Counted from the first letter of the stretch, positions 9,752-25,400 are shown. The stretch: DNA of 64,000 bases from Mycolicibacterium anyangense (GCF_010731855.1 NZ_AP022620.1:2480001-2544000), one strand, 5' to 3'. Notes: generated from the sequence alone by a model not told the origin. Translations and numbers: made by a program.

Positions 9752-12700
9752 ATGCCGACTGTGCAGTCCGCCGACGACCGGGTAGGCCAGGAGCGCCCGC
9801 CGCGACCTCGGGTAGCGCGAACCATTCGGGCGCTCTCGATCCCGATCGTCCTGTTCTGGGTGTCCTTCGCGCTGATCGCGACATTCTTCGGTCCGTGGCT
9901 GGAGACCGTGGGCCGCGAGCACTCGGTTCCGCTGGCGCCGCAGGATGCGCCGGCCGTACAGGCCATGCAACGTATCGGCGCCGACTTCAAGGAGTCCACG
10001 TCCGACAGCTTCGCGATGCTCGTCCTCGAAGGGCAACAGCGCCTCGGCGACGACGTCCACACCTACTACGACACGCTGATCCGCAAACTCAAGGACGACC
10101 CGACTCACGTCGAACACGTCCAGGACCTGTGGAGTGACCGGCTCACCGCCGCCGGGGCGCAGAGCGCTGACGGCAAGGCCGTCTACGTGCAGTTGAACCT
10201 GGCCGGAAACCAGGGCACAACCCTCGGCCAGGATTCGATCGCCGCCGTGCGACGTATCGTCGACCAGACGCCACCGCCACCGGGCGTCAAGGCCTACGTC
10301 ACCGGTCCCGCGGCGCTGTCCAGCGACATGCAGCACGCCGGTGACCGCTCGATCCTGAAGATGACCTTGATCGGCGCCGTCATCATCTTCGCGGTGCTGC
10401 TCATGGTGTACCGGTCGATCATCACGGTGATCGCCCTGCTCGTCACGGTCGGCGCCGAACTCTTCGCGGCTCGGGGCATCGTCGCCTTCCTCGCCGACCA
10501 CGATGTCTTCTCGCTGTCCACCTTCGCGGTGAATCTCCTGGTGGCTCTGGCGATGGCCGCCGGGACCGACTACGGCATCTTCTTCTTCGGGCGCTACCAG
10601 GAGGCCCGCCAGGACGGTGAAGACCGGGAGTCCGCCTACTACAGCACCTTTCGCGGCGTCGCCCCCGTCGTCCTGGGTTCGGGTTTGACGATCGCAGGCG
10701 CCATGCTCTGCCTCAGCTTCACCCGGCTACCGATCTTCCAGACCATCGGTGTGCCCTGTGCGATCGGCATGGTGGTTGCGGTCGCGGTGGCCGTCACCCT
10801 GGTGCCGGCCACGCTGACCGTCGGCGGCCGGGTCGGCCTGTTCGATCCCAAGCGCAAGATGGGAGTCCGGCGCTGGCGTCGGGTCGGCACCGCGATCGTC
10901 CGCTGGCCCGCACCGATTCTCGTCGCGACGCTGGCCGTGGCGTCGTTGGGCCTGATTGCGCTGCCGGGCTACCAGACCAGTTACAACGACCGCCTGTACA
11001 TCCCCGACGACATTCCGGCCAACGTCGGATACGCCGCGGCCCAGCGGCATTTCACCCAGGCCCGCATGATGCCCGAGATCCTGATGATCGAATCGGACCG
11101 GGACATGCGCAACCCCGCAGACTTCCTGATCCTGCACAAGCTCGCCAAGGCGATCTTCCGGGTGCCCGGGATCTCCCGCGTCCAGGGCATCACCAGGCCG
11201 GAAGGCACACCCATCGAGCACACCTCGATCCCCTTCCTGATCAGCTTGCAGAGCGCATCCCAGGTGCAGAGCATGAAGTTCATGCGGGGCCAGGTCGACC
11301 AGATGGGCGAGATGGCCACGCTGATGGACAAGCAGGTGGCACTGCTCAAACGGATGTACGAATTCCAGAAGCAGATCACGGTCACGACGCACAAGTCGAT
11401 CGAGCTGACGGCGCAGATGGCCGACGTCGTGGCTCAGTTGCGCGACGCGGTCGCGCAATTCGACGACTTCTTCCGGCCCATCCGTAACTATCTGTACTGG
11501 GAACCGCACTGCTACAACATCCCGATGTGCTGGTCCATCAGAAGCATTTTCGATGCGATCGATGGAGTGAACGAGGCGACGGAGAAGCTGCAGGAGCTCC
11601 TTCCCACCCTGAGCAACCTGGACGTACTGCAGACCAGGCTGCTCAACGAGATGCCTCGGCAGATCGCCATCTTGGAGCAGATGCGGGACATGTCGAAGGC
11701 GATGCACGCCACCATGTCCGGCAGCCTCGACGTCATCGACGACACCAACAACGACGCCAACGCCATGGGCCAGGCCTACGACGCCGCAAAGGACGACGAC
11801 ACCTTCTATCTGCCGCCGGAAGTCTTCGACAACGCCGACTTCAAGAAGGCGATGGGCTCGTTCCTGTCCCCCGACGGTAGATCGGCGCGATTCATCATCT
11901 CGCACAAGGGCGATCCGGCCACGCCGGAAGGGATAGCCCGCACCGACAAGATCCGTACCGCCGCCGAGGAAGCCCTCAAGACCACCCCGCTGTCGGGCGC
12001 CACGATCTACCTGGCCGGCACCGCCTCGACATTCAAGGATTTCCGCGACGGTTCCAGGTACGACCTGTTGATCGCCGGCGTCGGCGCGCTGTGCCTGATC
12101 TTCATCATCATGCTGGTGATCACCCGCAGCCTGATCGCCGCTCTGGTGATCGTCGGCACGGTGGCCCTGTCATTGGGATCGTCGTTCGGTCTGTCAGTGC
12201 TGATCTGGCAGTACATCTTCGGCATCAAGCTGCACTGGATGGTGCTGCCGATGTCGGTCATCGTGCTGCTGGCCGTGGGTTCGGACTACAACCTGTTGCT
12301 GGTCGCACGGATGAAAGAGGAGATCGCCGCCGGTATCAACACCGGCATCATCCGCGCGATGGGCAGTACCGGCAAGGTCGTCACCAACGCAGGACTGGTC
12401 TTCGCCTTTACCATGGCCGCGATGCTGGCCAGCGACCTGCAGATCATCGGCCAGGTCGGCACCACCATCGCGCTGGGATTGTTGTTCGACACCCTGGTGG
12501 TGCGCTCGTTCATGACACCGTCGATCGCGGCCCTGCTGGGCCGCTGGTTCTGGTGGCCGCAGATCGTGCGGCCGCGGCCGGCCAGCCAGATGCTGCGTGC
12601 GTACGGTACCCGGGTGTCGGTTCGGGAGTTGCTGGAGCGCAACGAACCTCACCCCGAGGATGCCGCGGTCACCGCGGAACTCCCCCGGCCCGTCAGCTGA
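9752..12700 (+). CDS. MmpL-family lipid transporter 2 (MmpL4-like)
   Basis: Second MmpL, 982 residues, clearly paralogous to the first along its entire length. It has GTDYGIFF near residue 270, GSDYNLLL near 843, and the same periplasmic coiled-coil insertion with a [15 protein letters not shown] block. Its ATG follows the TAG of the first mmpL directly. The C-terminal tail is longer and acidic. MmpL pairs in GPL loci are both needed for export, so a paired role is likely here. The last 8 nt overlap the convergent rmlC-rmlD gene, leaving no room for an intergenic terminator between the two operons. Confidence 0.93.
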   Translation: MPTVQSADDRVGQERPPRPRVARTIRALSIPIVLFWVSFALIATFFGPWLETVGREHSVPLAPQDAPAVQAMQRIGADFKESTSDSFAMLVLEGQQRLGDDVHTYYDTLIRKLKDDPTHVEHVQDLWSDRLTAAGAQSADGKAVYVQLNLAGNQGTTLGQDSIAAVRRIVDQTPPPPGVKAYVTGPAALSSDMQHAGDRSILKMTLIGAVIIFAVLLMVYRSIITVIALLVTVGAELFAARGIVAFLADHDVFSLSTFAVNLLVALAMAAGTDYGIFFFGRYQEARQDGEDRESAYYSTFRGVAPVVLGSGLTIAGAMLCLSFTRLPIFQTIGVPCAIGMVVAVAVAVTLVPATLTVGGRVGLFDPKRKMGVRRWRRVGTAIVRWPAPILVATLAVASLGLIALPGYQTSYNDRLYIPDDIPANVGYAAAQRHFTQARMMPEILMIESDRDMRNPADFLILHKLAKAIFRVPGISRVQGITRPEGTPIEHTSIPFLISLQSASQVQSMKFMRGQVDQMGEMATLMDKQVALLKRMYEFQKQITVTTHKSIELTAQMADVVAQLRDAVAQFDDFFRPIRNYLYWEPHCYNIPMCWSIRSIFDAIDGVNEATEKLQELLPTLSNLDVLQTRLLNEMPRQIAILEQMRDMSKAMHATMSGSLDVIDDTNNDANAMGQAYDAAKDDDTFYLPPEVFDNADFKKAMGSFLSPDGRSARFIISHKGDPATPEGIARTDKIRTAAEEALKTTPLSGATIYLAGTASTFKDFRDGSRYDLLIAGVGALCLIFIIMLVITRSLIAALVIVGTVALSLGSSFGLSVLIWQYIFGIKLHWMVLPMSVIVLLAVGSDYNLLLVARMKEEIAAGINTGIIRAMGSTGKVVTNAGLVFAFTMAAMLASDLQIIGQVGTTIALGLLFDTLVVRSFMTPSIAALLGRWFWWPQIVRPRPASQMLRAYGTRVSVRELLERNEPHPEDAAVTAELPRPVS

Positions 12701-14135
12701 CCGGCGACCCGTTGGTTTCGCGGCTCTCCGCAAGCACATACTTCGCCAGCATGTCGTCGGCATCGGCAGGCACGAAACCGGTGGCCTCGATCTTCGTCAG
12801 ATCCAGCGCACTGCGCGGCGGCCGGGGCGCCACCGGCCCCGCGGCCTTGGCGAAGTACGCGGCGGTGCTCACGCCGGTGACCCGACCCGGATCGTGGCCG
12901 GCCAGTTCGAAGGTGCGCCGCGCCACGTCCGCCCAGGAGCCCACCGCGCCCGCACCACTGATGTTGTAAACGCCGTACGGCGCCTGCACATCGATGAGAT
13001 GCCTTATCGCTCGGGCGATTTCATTGGCAAACGTCAATCGCCCGAATTGGTCGTCGACCACTGAAGGATCGACACCGCGTTCGGCAAGCGACAGCATGGT
13101 GCGCACGAAATTCCGGCCCTCGCCGATCACCCAGGAGGTTCGCACGATGTAGTGCCGGGGCACCGCGGCCACGATCTGGTCACCGGCGGCCTTGGTCTGC
13201 CCATACACCCCCAGCGGGGCGATAGCGTCGTCCTCGCGGTAGGGCTGGGTGGCGGTCCCGTCGAAGACGTAGTCGCTGGACACGTGCACCAGCGTGATGC
13301 GGTGCGCAGCAGCGACTCTGGCCAGTTCGCCGACGCCGGTGACGTTGGTGGCCCACGCCGCGGCCCGGCCCTCCGGCGTCTCCGCGGCATCGACGGCGGT
13401 GTAGGCCGCCGCATTGACGATCGTGTCGTACTCCCGCCAGGGGCGGGCATCGGCCAGTGACCCGGCGGCCAGATCGATATCGGCGCGCTGGGCGAACTCG
13501 ACATGGGTTGCGTCGGCGTAGGCCGCCCGCAGCGCCTGGCCGAGCTGGCCGCCGGCACCGATCACCAGCATCGTGCGCCGCGGAATCGGGGTCACCGCCG
13601 ACAGTGGGCCCTGGGCGCGGTCCTTGGCCGACAGTTCGGCCCGATCCAGTGGGATCGGCCAGTCGATGCCGACGGCAGGGTCGCCCGGGTGCAGCGACGG
13701 GTAGGCGACATCAGCGCGATAGTGGTCATTGACCAGATAGCTGTAGACGGTGTTGGGCTCCAGCGTCTGGAACGAATTGCCCACTCCCCGCGGGACGAAC
13801 ACCGCGCGGGACGGATCGAGTTCGGCGCTGAACACGGCGCCGAAGGTCGGGCCCTCGCGCAGATCCACCCACGCGCCGAAGATCCGTCCGGAGCCCACCG
13901 AGATGTACTTGTCCCACGGCTCAGCATGGATTCCGCGGGTGGTACCGGCCGCATCGTTGAACGAGATGTTCTGCTGCACGGGACCGAAATCCGGCATCCC
14001 GGCGGCGATCATCTTCTCGCGCTGCCAGTTCTCCTTGAACCAGCCGCGGTTGTCGCCGTGGACGGGCAACTCCCAGATCGTCAGACCCGGAATGGGGGTG
14101 GCCGTCGCCCGAAGAGCCTTGCCGTACTCCGTCAT
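12693..14135 (-). CDS. bifunctional dTDP-4-dehydrorhamnose 3,5-epimerase-like / reductase-like protein (RmlC-RmlD fusion)
   Basis: A 480-residue fusion. Residues 1-185 form an RmlC-type cupin with the conserved RGIH (His70); residues 188-480 form an RmlD-type short-chain reductase with GAGGQLG (193-199) and the catalytic YxxxK (Tyr311, Lys315). Together these would turn dTDP-4-keto-6-deoxyglucose into dTDP-L-rhamnose or a related 6-deoxysugar. The usual RmlC AHGF segment is replaced by GNSF at about 119-122, so the epimerase may be specialised. The ATG at 14135 is chosen for its AGAGGAG ribosome-binding site. It is the last gene of the pfa-rml operon, 10 nt after rmlB. Confidence 0.85.
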   Translation of the reverse strand: MTEYGKALRATATPIPGLTIWELPVHGDNRGWFKENWQREKMIAAGMPDFGPVQQNISFNDAAGTTRGIHAEPWDKYISVGSGRIFGAWVDLREGPTFGAVFSAELDPSRAVFVPRGVGNSFQTLEPNTVYSYLVNDHYRADVAYPSLHPGDPAVGIDWPIPLDRAELSAKDRAQGPLSAVTPIPRRTMLVIGAGGQLGQALRAAYADATHVEFAQRADIDLAAGSLADARPWREYDTIVNAAAYTAVDAAETPEGRAAAWATNVTGVGELARVAAAHRITLVHVSSDYVFDGTATQPYREDDAIAPLGVYGQTKAAGDQIVAAVPRHYIVRTSWVIGEGRNFVRTMLSLAERGVDPSVVDDQFGRLTFANEIARAIRHLIDVQAPYGVYNISGAGAVGSWADVARRTFELAGHDPGRVTGVSTAAYFAKAAGPVAPRPPRSALDLTKIEATGFVPADADDMLAKYVLAESRETNGSPVS

Positions 14136-14145
14136 TGAGCTCCTC

Positions 14146-16013
<1,868 letters not shown>

Positions 16014-16017
16014 GTCA

Positions 16018-19000
16018 CTAGCCATGTGCCCGTTCGATGATCCGCACGCCCATCCCCAGTGTCTCGTAGATGCGCAGATCGTCGACCCAGAACGAACCCT
16101 GGAAGACGACCAGCACACCGAGATCTTCTCGTGTCACCGAGAGAATATCTATCTCGCTGCGAGTCCGCTTATTGGTGGGTACCACCTGGCCGCGGAACTT
16201 CCAGCTGAACGGCTGTCCGACGGCGACGATCTCGAACCGGCTGTCCTCGCTGCCCAGGCCGGCCAGCTTGGCGGCCGCCCGGGCGGCCTGCTGCATGGCC
16301 TCCAGGCCCAGCGACCCCGGCTGCACCGGATCCTGGAAGAAGTGCGCCTTGAAGAACCATGCTTCGGGGTGCACGTCGTATTCGGCGACCAGCCGGCCCA
16401 GGCCCTCGACTCCCCCGGTGGGCCAGAAGCTGACCCGGTCGATCACCTGCAGCCTGCCCTGCGCCAGCCACGGGTCACCGCGCAGCTCGTCAGCCTGGTA
16501 CGGCATGGCGATCGGGGCGGGATCCGACAGCGACTCCAGCTGACCGGGCTCCACCTTCAGCCCCACCTGGTTCTTCAGCGCGTCGGGGCTGAAGAAGCCG
16601 AACGCCGTCTTCATCGTCATCACGACGTGATCGCCCTGGGTGCAGGTGACGTCGAAGAAGACGATCGTCGACCCGCCGCCCTCGGCGTAGCGGCTCAGCG
16701 TCGAGGTGATCCGCAGCGTCCCTACTTCGGCGGGCTTGACCAGCACCACCTCGTCGCCGTCGAGGTTGCGGAACACCACGTCGTCGGGACGGTTGGCGGC
16801 GAAGCCGTTGTACGACGACAGCCAGCCGCACGGCTGCAACAGGATCTCGATGAGCACCGACAGCGGGACGGTCGTGGTCTTGCCGTCCTCGAAATACCAG
16901 GCATCCGCCGGCACGTCGTACTCGGCGACCACGGTGCCGCCCTTGGTCGGCACCCCGGGCGGGCTGTCGACGCTGACGATGCGGGAGACGAAGTGATAGG
17001 GCTCATCCGGTAGCCGCGGCGCGCGCCGGGTCCCGTCGAACGGCTTGTACAGGGAGCCGAAGGCATCCGAGGGCATCCCCCGCCCGCAGGCCAGCAGTGC
17101 GCCGTAGTCACCGCGAACGTCCTTGGTGCCCTCCAGGATCCGGATCGGGCCGGGCGCTCCGGGCGGCATCGGCCAGTCCGGCACGAGCCGCATCCCGAAC
17201 CGGCGGCAGCCGAATACCTTGAACCCGTCGCTGCGGCACAGCAGGGCGGCGTAGATCGTCGGGGTGGGCCCGTCGATGATCTCCTCGATGAACACCTCGT
17301 AATCGAGATGGTGGTCGGCGTCGGGGATGACCTGACCGCGGCAGACGAACCGGGCCATCTCCTCGGCAACCGGCTCGAAGCGCCAGCCGTCGCGTTCGAT
17401 GGTGAAGCCGTAGGCGGCCATCGCGAACGACAGCGCCTGGGTAGCGGCATCCGCCATCAGGGTGCCAGGCATGCAGGGGTCGTTCTTGAAATGCCCGTCG
17501 TAGAACCAGGTGTCCCTGGGCACCGAGGCGGTGGCCCGCAGATAGCCGCGGCCCCAGGGCCCGCCGTCGGGCTGGAACTCGGCCACCTCGTCGATCAGCC
17601 GCAGCTTGCCGCGCGGCGGCTTGGGCGTGCGGGTGTGCGCGGCGGCGCGCTCGAAGCCGGGTCCGAAGCAGGCGAAGGCGTGCCCGTCGGTGAAGGCATC
17701 GACGTCGGCGCGGTCGAACGAGCGCTTCTGGGTGATCCGCGGCGGCTCGTCACGGCGTGCACCCTGGCGCGGCACGTCATCGGCGGCGTCCCACAGCACC
17801 CCGTCGGAGTGGCTCAGTTCCTCATTGGAGAAGAAGCCGGCCTGCCCATTGCGCACCGAGATCATCAACCGATCGCCGATGTAGCAGTCGTAATGGAAGA
17901 AGAACAGCCGGGTGTCGCCGTGTTTGGCGTGGCCGTCGATGTGGATGTCGTAGCGCAGCGTCTCGCCGCCCTTGGGCAGCTCGCCCATGAACGTCAGGTC
18001 GCACCCGAGCAACCGGTAGACCCGCTCACCGCGGTTGTGGAAGTCCGCACCCAGCCAGGACGCCAGCAGCAGGTCGGCCTGTCCGGACTCGATCACCACA
18101 CCGGGTGACATCCGCCCGTTGTGCATGTACCAGGCGTCCGGGTCGACATCGGTCTCGGTGACGATCCGGCCGGTGCCCATGGTGCCGGGCTCACCCTCGA
18201 TGAGCATCACCCGATCGGCCAGCAGCAGCGGCGGTTCGGGCATCCGCACCAGCCGGTCGTACTGGTCGAGCTCGGCGAACTTCGGGCCGAAAACCTCCGA
18301 AATATTGCCTCCGGCAAGCACTTCGAGCTGGGCGCGGGACCACAGCGCCTCCTTGGGCGCCGGGGCCGCCGGGGGCGGGGGTGCGGTAGCCGGCGGCGGC
18401 AGCGGGGGCGCCACCGGGGCGGCCTGAACCGGCGAAGCCACCTGGACGCGGGCCGGGGGTACTGGCAGCGGTGCGGGCGACAGCGGCTGTGCCGCAGGGG
18501 GAGCCGCGGTCAGGGCCACCGGCGACGGCGACGACTCCAGTGTCACCGGAGCGCGCCGACCGGCCGCCATCGACAGCATCTCGGCCCGCATCTTCAGGAA
18601 CGACTCATGCGCGGCCGCCTGCTGCTCGACGAACGCCGCATGGGCCTGCCCCACCGACTCGACCAGGCTCAGCGCAGCTGCGGCACGGCCGCTGACGGCG
18701 GCGGCCGCAGCCTCGGCACGCGAGGGCACCACCTCGGTGGCCGTGACGACGACCTCCTTCTGCGGGATCACCAGCGGCGTCGGATACGCCGGTGCCGCCG
18801 GCATGGTCTGCACGGTTCCGTAGTCGATCTCCGGCATCGGGGCGCTCCCATTCTCGGACGCGTGGTGTACGGACTGCGGCTGGGACACCGAGACGACGTC
18901 GGGCCAGTGGGCGGGCAGTGTCACCGTGCGGGGTGTGTCGGCTGATACCGGGGCGGACTGCCGGCGCAGTTGGTCCAGGCGGGCATCGACGGCGTCCACG

Positions 19001-22000
19001 CGCACCGGCAGGCCGTGCACCCAGAGCTTGGACACCGACTCGGCCAGCGCTCGCAACCCGCGACGCTCCTGCGGGTCCAGGGCAACCGCCACATGGGGGC
19101 GATCCCCGAGGATCTTCGGGATCGAACCGGTCAGGATGGCACGCGGTCCGTGCTCGACGAAGACCCGGACACCGTCGGCGTAGGCCTGCAGGATCGTCGC
19201 CGGGAAGTCGATCGGCTCGACGGCCTGTTGGGTGATCGCTGCTGCCGCGGCCTCGCTGGTCGGCACATAGGCCCGGTTCCCGGCGTTGGTGTAGAACCGC
19301 ACCCCGGGGGCCACGTGGGCCTGTCGGGTGTGGATGGCCCGCCACGTGTCGGCGAACGGATCCATCGCGCTGCAGTGGATCACCATGTCCAGGCCCAGCG
19401 GGATCGCCGCCGCACCCGCGACCGACTCGATCACCCGCTTGCACGCCGCGGGATCACCACCGATCACGCAGTCGTCGGGCGCCTGCACGATCGTCATGTA
19501 GGCGTGCGGTTCACGGTCCAGGGCGGCCTCGATCTCGGCACGCGGAGCGGTGACCCGCCAGCACTCCCACGGCGCGGCCTGCTCGCCCAGCCCCCAGTCG
19601 GCGGCCGCGACCCGGCAGCTGCCGGTGAGCTGTTCTCCGTACATGCCGGAGGCCTCGATCTCCTCGAGCATCTCCTCCAGATCGCGCCACACCCCGAACG
19701 CCAGAAGCGAATTCGTCTCACCGGAGGACAACCCGATGGCCGCGGTGGGCGCCAGTCCGAGCACGGTGCGGGAGAACTCCGCATGCGCCTGACAGACCAG
19801 GGCGCAACCGGTCAGCTGGGTGCGCGGGTCCAACGTGGTGATCCCGGCGCCGTAGAGCGGGCGCGCCAGGGCACCCACGCCGGACAGCCGGCCGGCCAGC
19901 GCGTCGCCCAGTTCCGGCCAGGCCAGGAAGAGCTCGCGCCCCGCGCCGGGATAGGCCGCCGCCGCGCCGGTGAACATGAAGGCCACTTCACCGGTGGTCG
20001 GACCGTCGGCGAACGCGACACCGGGGATCACCGGTACCTCGCCGCGCTCGAGACGCTCGATGGCCGCTGTGCGCAGCGTCTCCAGCGAGGTCTCGTTGTC
20101 GGACACCACCGAGCACCGCACGCCCCCGTCGCCACCGGGCTCGCGGCGCTTCATCCGGCCCAGTACCTCGTCACGGCAAATACCGGCGTAGCGCTCGATG
20201 ATCGGTACCGCGCCCAGCGCCAGCGGCCGGGGCCGATGGTCCACCGCCGACAGGGCCACACCATCAGACCGCCCGCCCAGTGACTCCAGCCAGATCGAGG
20301 TTCGGGTCTCACCCGGCGTGGGCTGGGCGCCGTTGCTGTCCACTCGGACCCGGGTACGCAACGCCTCTGCGCGCGCGGCGATCTCGATGGCCGCGCTGGC
20401 GGCATGGGTCCGGCCGAATCGCTGCGCCCCGACATTCGGATCCGCTGCGCTCACAGTCCCATCGGGGTCGACCACGGCGATGATGTCGTCACCGGCGGCT
20501 TCGGCGTCGGCCCGCCGCTTGAGCACGAACGCCACCGCAGCGTCGCCGTGCGGTTCCCATCCCCCGGCGCCCACGGCGTCGGCCGCCCGCTCGTGGGCAG
20601 GCTCGCAACACATGTCGACCGCACCGGCGACCACGGCGTCGAGTTCACCGCGCCGCAACGCCCGCACCGCGAGACGCAGTGCGGTGATCGCGGACAGTTC
20701 CTCACTGGATACGGTGAAGCCCCAACCGCGGAAATCGCGTTGCGCGTGAATGCGATTGGCCGGGATGTTCGGCATGGTGCCGACCACACCGTCGGCGGTC
20801 AGCTTGGGGGCAGCCTCGGCGTTGGCGGTCAGCCAGGCCTCGTCGTCGGCGTGCAGCACCCGTAGCCGCTGCCGGGCGATGGTGGCATCGCACCCCATCC
20901 CGACGATGACACCGGTGCGTTCGGGGTCGGTGCCCACCTGATCCAGCGCCTGCCCGGCGGCGGCCAGCATGGTGGTCTGCTGGCTGAGGCTGGACTTGAG
21001 TTCACTGGGCGGAAAGCCAAGGCGGACAAGGCCGAGTTCGACGGTGTCCAGTGGCGTCGGCGCGGCCTCGGGGCCCAGCGCACGGCGCCGGAACGACTCG
21101 AGGTCGCGTGCGTCGCCGGTGACCACACCCAGCGCGCAGAGCACGACATCGCCGGAGGGCGCGGCCGGCGGCGCCGAGCGCCGGCGGCCGGGTACGTAGT
21201 TCTCGACGATCAGATGGGCATTGTTCCCGCCGAACCCGAAGTTACTGACCGCTGCCCGCTTGACGTCGCCGTCCCAGGCGGTGGGGGTGGTGGCGAGCGT
21301 GAAGGAGGTGTCGCCCAGTGCGGCGGTGGGTTTCTCACACAGAGCCGGAGAGATGGTCGAGGTCTGCATGGCCGAGAGCACGTTGATCAGGCTGGCCGCA
21401 CCGGAGACGGTGATGGTGTGCCCCAGGTTGCCCTTGAGCGCGCCGAGCCGCAGTGGCACCTCGCCGTAGGCGGCGAGGATGCTCTGCAGTTCGGTCGCAT
21501 CGCCCAGCGGTGTTCCGGTGGCGTGGCAGTCCAGGTAGTCGATGTCGGCGGGGTTGAGTCCGGCCTGATCCAACGCGGCCAGCATCGCCCGGGTCTGACC
21601 GCCCACGGCGGGGGCCAGGAAGCCGCTCTGGCGCCCGTCGTTGGACAGCCCGACTCCCAGGATCACGCCGAGGATCCGGTCACCGTCGCGCTCGGCGTCC
21701 TCGAGGCGCTTGAGTGCCACCAGTGCTGCACCCGCCGCGGGCACCAGCCCGTCGGCGTCGGTGTGGAACGGCCGCGACCGTCCCGATGGGCTGAGCGCCT
21801 GCAGCGCAGTGAAACCCAGGTGCAGGAAGAGGTCGTCGGCGCCGTTGGCACCACCGGCCAGCATGACGTCGGCCTCGCCGTCGTGCAGGGCGTCGCACGC
21901 CAGCTTGATGGCATACAGCGACGATGCGCATGCCGCGTCCAGGGCGAACGCCGGTCCGGTCATCTCCATCGCCCCGGCCACCAGATGCACCGGCAACCCG

Positions 22001-22443
22001 GAACAGAAGCGGTTACGTGGGTCGGCGTGCCCGGTCCCGTTCCAGACTCCCTCGACGAACTCGGTGTTACCGCTCGACGGGTAGGACAGATTGCCCACGA
22101 TGAGTCCCGTCCGCGGCGCCGCCGTGCCGCCGAGCGCGTGGTGCGCGCAGTAGGACAGCCAGTGGGCGATCGGGTCGAGCCGGCCGACATCGGCGATCGC
22201 CGAGCCCAGCACCCCGAGATCGGGTGCGGTGTCGATGTATCCGCCGGTGGCCGAGGACACCCGAAGGCCTTGCTTGTCACTGGCCAGCAGGGCTGCCGGA
22301 TCGACGCCCCGCCAGTGTTCGGGGCGGGTGGGTGTCAGGAGGCAGCGACCGTTGAGCGTCGCGTCGAACAGTGCCTCCGGAGTGGGTGCGCCGGGCAGGA
22401 TGCAGCTGCGCCCGACGATGGCGACCGGCTCGAAACCACTCAC
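16018..22443 (-). CDS. PUFA synthase subunit PfaB/PfaC-type: KS-CLF-AT-DH-DH
   Basis: Megasynthase of 2141 residues. KS (about 1-430): Cys172, His307, His342. Chain-length-factor-like KS (about 430-800): nucleophile position altered (FTVSSEE). AT (about 810-1130): GLSSG with Ser906. A helical, Ala/Pro-rich linker (about 1200-1370) follows. Four hot-dog repeats then form two FabA-like dehydratases; the second and fourth carry the catalytic His in [11 protein letters not shown] (His1651) and [11 protein letters not shown] (His2034), while the first and third lack it. This is the architecture of PfaC with the PfaB acyltransferase fused in, as in myxobacterial and thraustochytrid PUFA synthases. 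The GTG start (GTGA) overlaps the pfaA stop by 4 nt. No acylglycerolphosphate acyltransferase domain is present. Confidence 0.9.
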   Translation of the reverse strand: MSGFEPVAIVGRSCILPGAPTPEALFDATLNGRCLLTPTRPEHWRGVDPAALLASDKQGLRVSSATGGYIDTAPDLGVLGSAIADVGRLDPIAHWLSYCAHHALGGTAAPRTGLIVGNLSYPSSGNTEFVEGVWNGTGHADPRNRFCSGLPVHLVAGAMEMTGPAFALDAACASSLYAIKLACDALHDGEADVMLAGGANGADDLFLHLGFTALQALSPSGRSRPFHTDADGLVPAAGAALVALKRLEDAERDGDRILGVILGVGLSNDGRQSGFLAPAVGGQTRAMLAALDQAGLNPADIDYLDCHATGTPLGDATELQSILAAYGEVPLRLGALKGNLGHTITVSGAASLINVLSAMQTSTISPALCEKPTAALGDTSFTLATTPTAWDGDVKRAAVSNFGFGGNNAHLIVENYVPGRRRSAPPAAPSGDVVLCALGVVTGDARDLESFRRRALGPEAAPTPLDTVELGLVRLGFPPSELKSSLSQQTTMLAAAGQALDQVGTDPERTGVIVGMGCDATIARQRLRVLHADDEAWLTANAEAAPKLTADGVVGTMPNIPANRIHAQRDFRGWGFTVSSEELSAITALRLAVRALRRGELDAVVAGAVDMCCEPAHERAADAVGAGGWEPHGDAAVAFVLKRRADAEAAGDDIIAVVDPDGTVSAADPNVGAQRFGRTHAASAAIEIAARAEALRTRVRVDSNGAQPTPGETRTSIWLESLGGRSDGVALSAVDHRPRPLALGAVPIIERYAGICRDEVLGRMKRREPGGDGGVRCSVVSDNETSLETLRTAAIERLERGEVPVIPGVAFADGPTTGEVAFMFTGAAAAYPGAGRELFLAWPELGDALAGRLSGVGALARPLYGAGITTLDPRTQLTGCALVCQAHAEFSRTVLGLAPTAAIGLSSGETNSLLAFGVWRDLEEMLEEIEASGMYGEQLTGSCRVAAADWGLGEQAAPWECWRVTAPRAEIEAALDREPHAYMTIVQAPDDCVIGGDPAACKRVIESVAGAAAIPLGLDMVIHCSAMDPFADTWRAIHTRQAHVAPGVRFYTNAGNRAYVPTSEAAAAAITQQAVEPIDFPATILQAYADGVRVFVEHGPRAILTGSIPKILGDRPHVAVALDPQERRGLRALAESVSKLWVHGLPVRVDAVDARLDQLRRQSAPVSADTPRTVTLPAHWPDVVSVSQPQSVHHASENGSAPMPEIDYGTVQTMPAAPAYPTPLVIPQKEVVVTATEVVPSRAEAAAAAVSGRAAAALSLVESVGQAHAAFVEQQAAAHESFLKMRAEMLSMAAGRRAPVTLESSPSPVALTAAPPAAQPLSPAPLPVPPARVQVASPVQAAPVAPPLPPPATAPPPPAAPAPKEALWSRAQLEVLAGGNISEVFGPKFAELDQYDRLVRMPEPPLLLADRVMLIEGEPGTMGTGRIVTETDVDPDAWYMHNGRMSPGVVIESGQADLLLASWLGADFHNRGERVYRLLGCDLTFMGELPKGGETLRYDIHIDGHAKHGDTRLFFFHYDCYIGDRLMISVRNGQAGFFSNEELSHSDGVLWDAADDVPRQGARRDEPPRITQKRSFDRADVDAFTDGHAFACFGPGFERAAAHTRTPKPPRGKLRLIDEVAEFQPDGGPWGRGYLRATASVPRDTWFYDGHFKNDPCMPGTLMADAATQALSFAMAAYGFTIERDGWRFEPVAEEMARFVCRGQVIPDADHHLDYEVFIEEIIDGPTPTIYAALLCRSDGFKVFGCRRFGMRLVPDWPMPPGAPGPIRILEGTKDVRGDYGALLACGRGMPSDAFGSLYKPFDGTRRAPRLPDEPYHFVSRIVSVDSPPGVPTKGGTVVAEYDVPADAWYFEDGKTTTVPLSVLIEILLQPCGWLSSYNGFAANRPDDVVFRNLDGDEVVLVKPAEVGTLRITSTLSRYAEGGGSTIVFFDVTCTQGDHVVMTMKTAFGFFSPDALKNQVGLKVEPGQLESLSDPAPIAMPYQADELRGDPWLAQGRLQVIDRVSFWPTGGVEGLGRLVAEYDVHPEAWFFKAHFFQDPVQPGSLGLEAMQQAARAAAKLAGLGSEDSRFEIVAVGQPFSWKFRGQVVPTNKRTRSEIDILSVTREDLGVLVVFQGSFWVDDLRIYETLGMGVRIIERAHG

Positions 22444-25400
22444 GCCGTCGTATCCGCCCCAGTGCCGGCCACGTAGAACTCCACACCTTCCAGTTCGGCG
22501 ACCAGCCCACCGTCGGCGGTCTGGAGCACGATGTCGAAATCGACGCGCTTGTCGTTGACCGGCTTGGCGGCGATCCGGCAGTTCAGGCTGCCGCCATCCC
22601 CGAACGGCCGGTGGAACGCCGCCCGCCCGATGCGCACCGGCAACACCAGTGGCCGTCCGTGCGCGCTGGCCCACAGGATGCCCAGTTGCAGTCCGCCGTC
22701 GACGCCGACCGGGTCGATGGCCCAGTCACCGTCCGGCCAGCCGAGCTCAGCCAGTCCCTTGAGGATGGCGCTGCCGCCGGCGGTGCCGACCGCCTCCAGC
22801 TGCTCGATGGCCGCGAACCGAGGACCGTGGAACAGCGGCCCGCCGTAGATCTCGTCCACCCCGAACGGCCACTGCCCGCCGGTGAAGGACGGCACTGAAA
22901 GACTTGGTGCAGGCTGGGTTTCGGTTTCCAGGACAGCGCGGTAACGCTTACGGCCCTCCGGATCCAGAACGCTCACGGTGTAGGCCGAGCCAGTCGGCTC
23001 GAAGTCCAGGGTGAGAGCCTGCTGTTCGCACTCGGCGAAGGTGACACCGGAGAGCACCTGGAAATCCCGGATGACCGGAGTTGCATCGGGCACCAAGCCG
23101 CGCACCGCGCGCAGCATGGCATCGAGCACGATCACCACCGGCACGACGACCCGGCCGCGGACCTGATGGTCGGCGAGCACCGGCAGGTTCTCGGTGGACA
23201 CATCCCAATCCAGGCGGGCCGTCCGCAGCCGTCCCTGCGCCGGAGCCGCGACGACGATCGCGGTGGCCGGGTCACGCCGCAGCGCATGCTCGGCGAAGAA
23301 CTGCGCACCTTCGCCGATCGGGATCACCCCCACGCCGGATTCCAGGAACCGGCTCTTGAGGGTGGCATCGACCATGCCGCCGTCCCATGGACCCCAGCCG
23401 AACGCCCGCACCACGCAGTTCTCACCGCGGCGGGCGGCCTCGCGGGCCGCGATGGACTCCAGCACCGCGTTGGCGGCCGCGTAGGCGCACTGTCCAGGGT
23501 TGCCAGCGCGCGCTGCGATGGAGGAGAACAACGAGATGAACCGCAGATCGTCCGACGACGTCGCCGCCAGGAGTGACTCGGCACCAAGGACTTTGGTGCC
23601 GAAGACCCGGACGAACTGTTCGTCGTCGAGGTCTTCCAGACGCCGGTCGGCCAGCACACCCGCACCGTGGACGACACCGACGATAGGCCCGACGTGGGCG
23701 CGCACGTCATCGAGGACGGTGCGCAGCGAGTGTGCGTCGTTGATGTCGGCGGCGAAGTAGCGGGCCGGGGTGCCTTGCTGCTCGGCAGCCGCCAGGGTGG
23801 CGCGGACTTCCCGCTCGGCCAGCAGGCGTTCGGCCCGGGCCCGGGCCTGCGGCAGCGTCAGCGTCTCGCCGCGGGCGCGGGCCGAGGCGGCCAGTGCCGT
23901 GGCGATCTCCGTCGCGGTGGTGCCCGTCGGTTCGTCGGCCGTCACCTCCTGCAATGCGGTGCGGCCCAGCAGGGCCAGGCGCAGACCGTGGCGGCGGGCC
24001 AGGGCCAGCGCCGACTGCGCCGTCACTCCGCGGGCGCCGCCGGTGACCACGACGACGCCGTCGGAGGGAACACTGATTTCCTGTCCCGTCGGCTCGGCGT
24101 CGACGTCGTCGACGACCACCAGCCGGGAGCCGTCGCTGCGCAAGGCGACCTCCACCCCGCTGCCGCCGGCGAGCAGTTCGGCGGTCAGGCGTTCGGCATC
24201 CAGGTTCTCGATGTCGATGGCCCGCACCGAGGCATTGGGCCACTCCCAGGCGGCGGTCTTGGCCACGCTGGCCACCCCGACCGGGATGTCGGCTCCGGCA
24301 AAGCGGGCGCCGGTGGACTGAACCGTGACGAAAAGCCTTGACCGCGAGGCGCTCTTGGCGACACTGCGGGCGGCGTGGAAGGCCCGCAGGTGCATGTCGA
24401 CACAGTCCTGCGGTGAGTGCGCCGGGCCGAGCGCGGCCAGGCTGATCACCGCAGCCGCCTCGTGGGGCACCACGTCGACCGCGCGGGCCTTGATGCCGTG
24501 GCTGATCATCACCCGTTCGAGATCTTCGGCGAACGCCGCGTTCTCCCGGGTGATCAACACTTCGCCGTCCCGCAGGCCGGCCATGGCAAAGCCGCTCGGG
24601 GGAACTTCCCGCGTTGCCGCCTCGGTGCAGTCCAGACCGCCGGAGGGCGCGGTGACCACCGAGGTCTGCGGTGCGGGTGCGGCCGGTTCGGATACGCCAC
24701 CGGACGTGGCGCCCGACACCGAGTCGACGACGTCCTGCAGGGTACGCAGGTTGGCCAGCTCGGAAGCCGGAATCTCCGGCGCACCAGGGAACTTCGCCTG
24801 CAACGCCGCCAGAATCTCCACCTGCTTGATGGAGTCGATCCCCAGCTCGGACTCCATCTCCATATCCAGCCCAAGCATGTCCGCCGGATACCCCGTCTTC
24901 TCCGACACGATCGCCAACACCACCGCACCGGCATCGGCGACCGGTGCAGCAGGCGCAGGTGCGGCGGGGGTCGGCGCAGCAGTCGGAGCAGCCGGTGCGC
25001 TGCCGGAGGCGAACCCGGCAATGGAGTCGACGACGTCCTGCAGGGTACGCAGGTTGGCCAGCTCGGAAGCCGGAATCTCCGGCGCACCAGGGAACTTCGC
25101 CTGCAACGCCGCCAGAATCTCCACCTGCTTGATCGAATCGATCCCCAGCTCGGACTCCATCTCCATATCCAGCCCGAGCATGTCCGCCGGATAACCCGTC
25201 TTCTCCGACACGATCGCCAACACGACCGCACCGGCATCCACCGCAGGAGCAACAGGCGCGGGCGCGGCGGGGGTCGGCGCGGGAGCACCCGCCGACGCGA
25301 AGTCAGCGACCGAATCCACCACATCCTGCAGAGTCCGCATACTCGACAACTCCGAGGCCGGAATCTCCGGCGCACCAGGGAACTTCGCCTGCAACGCCGC

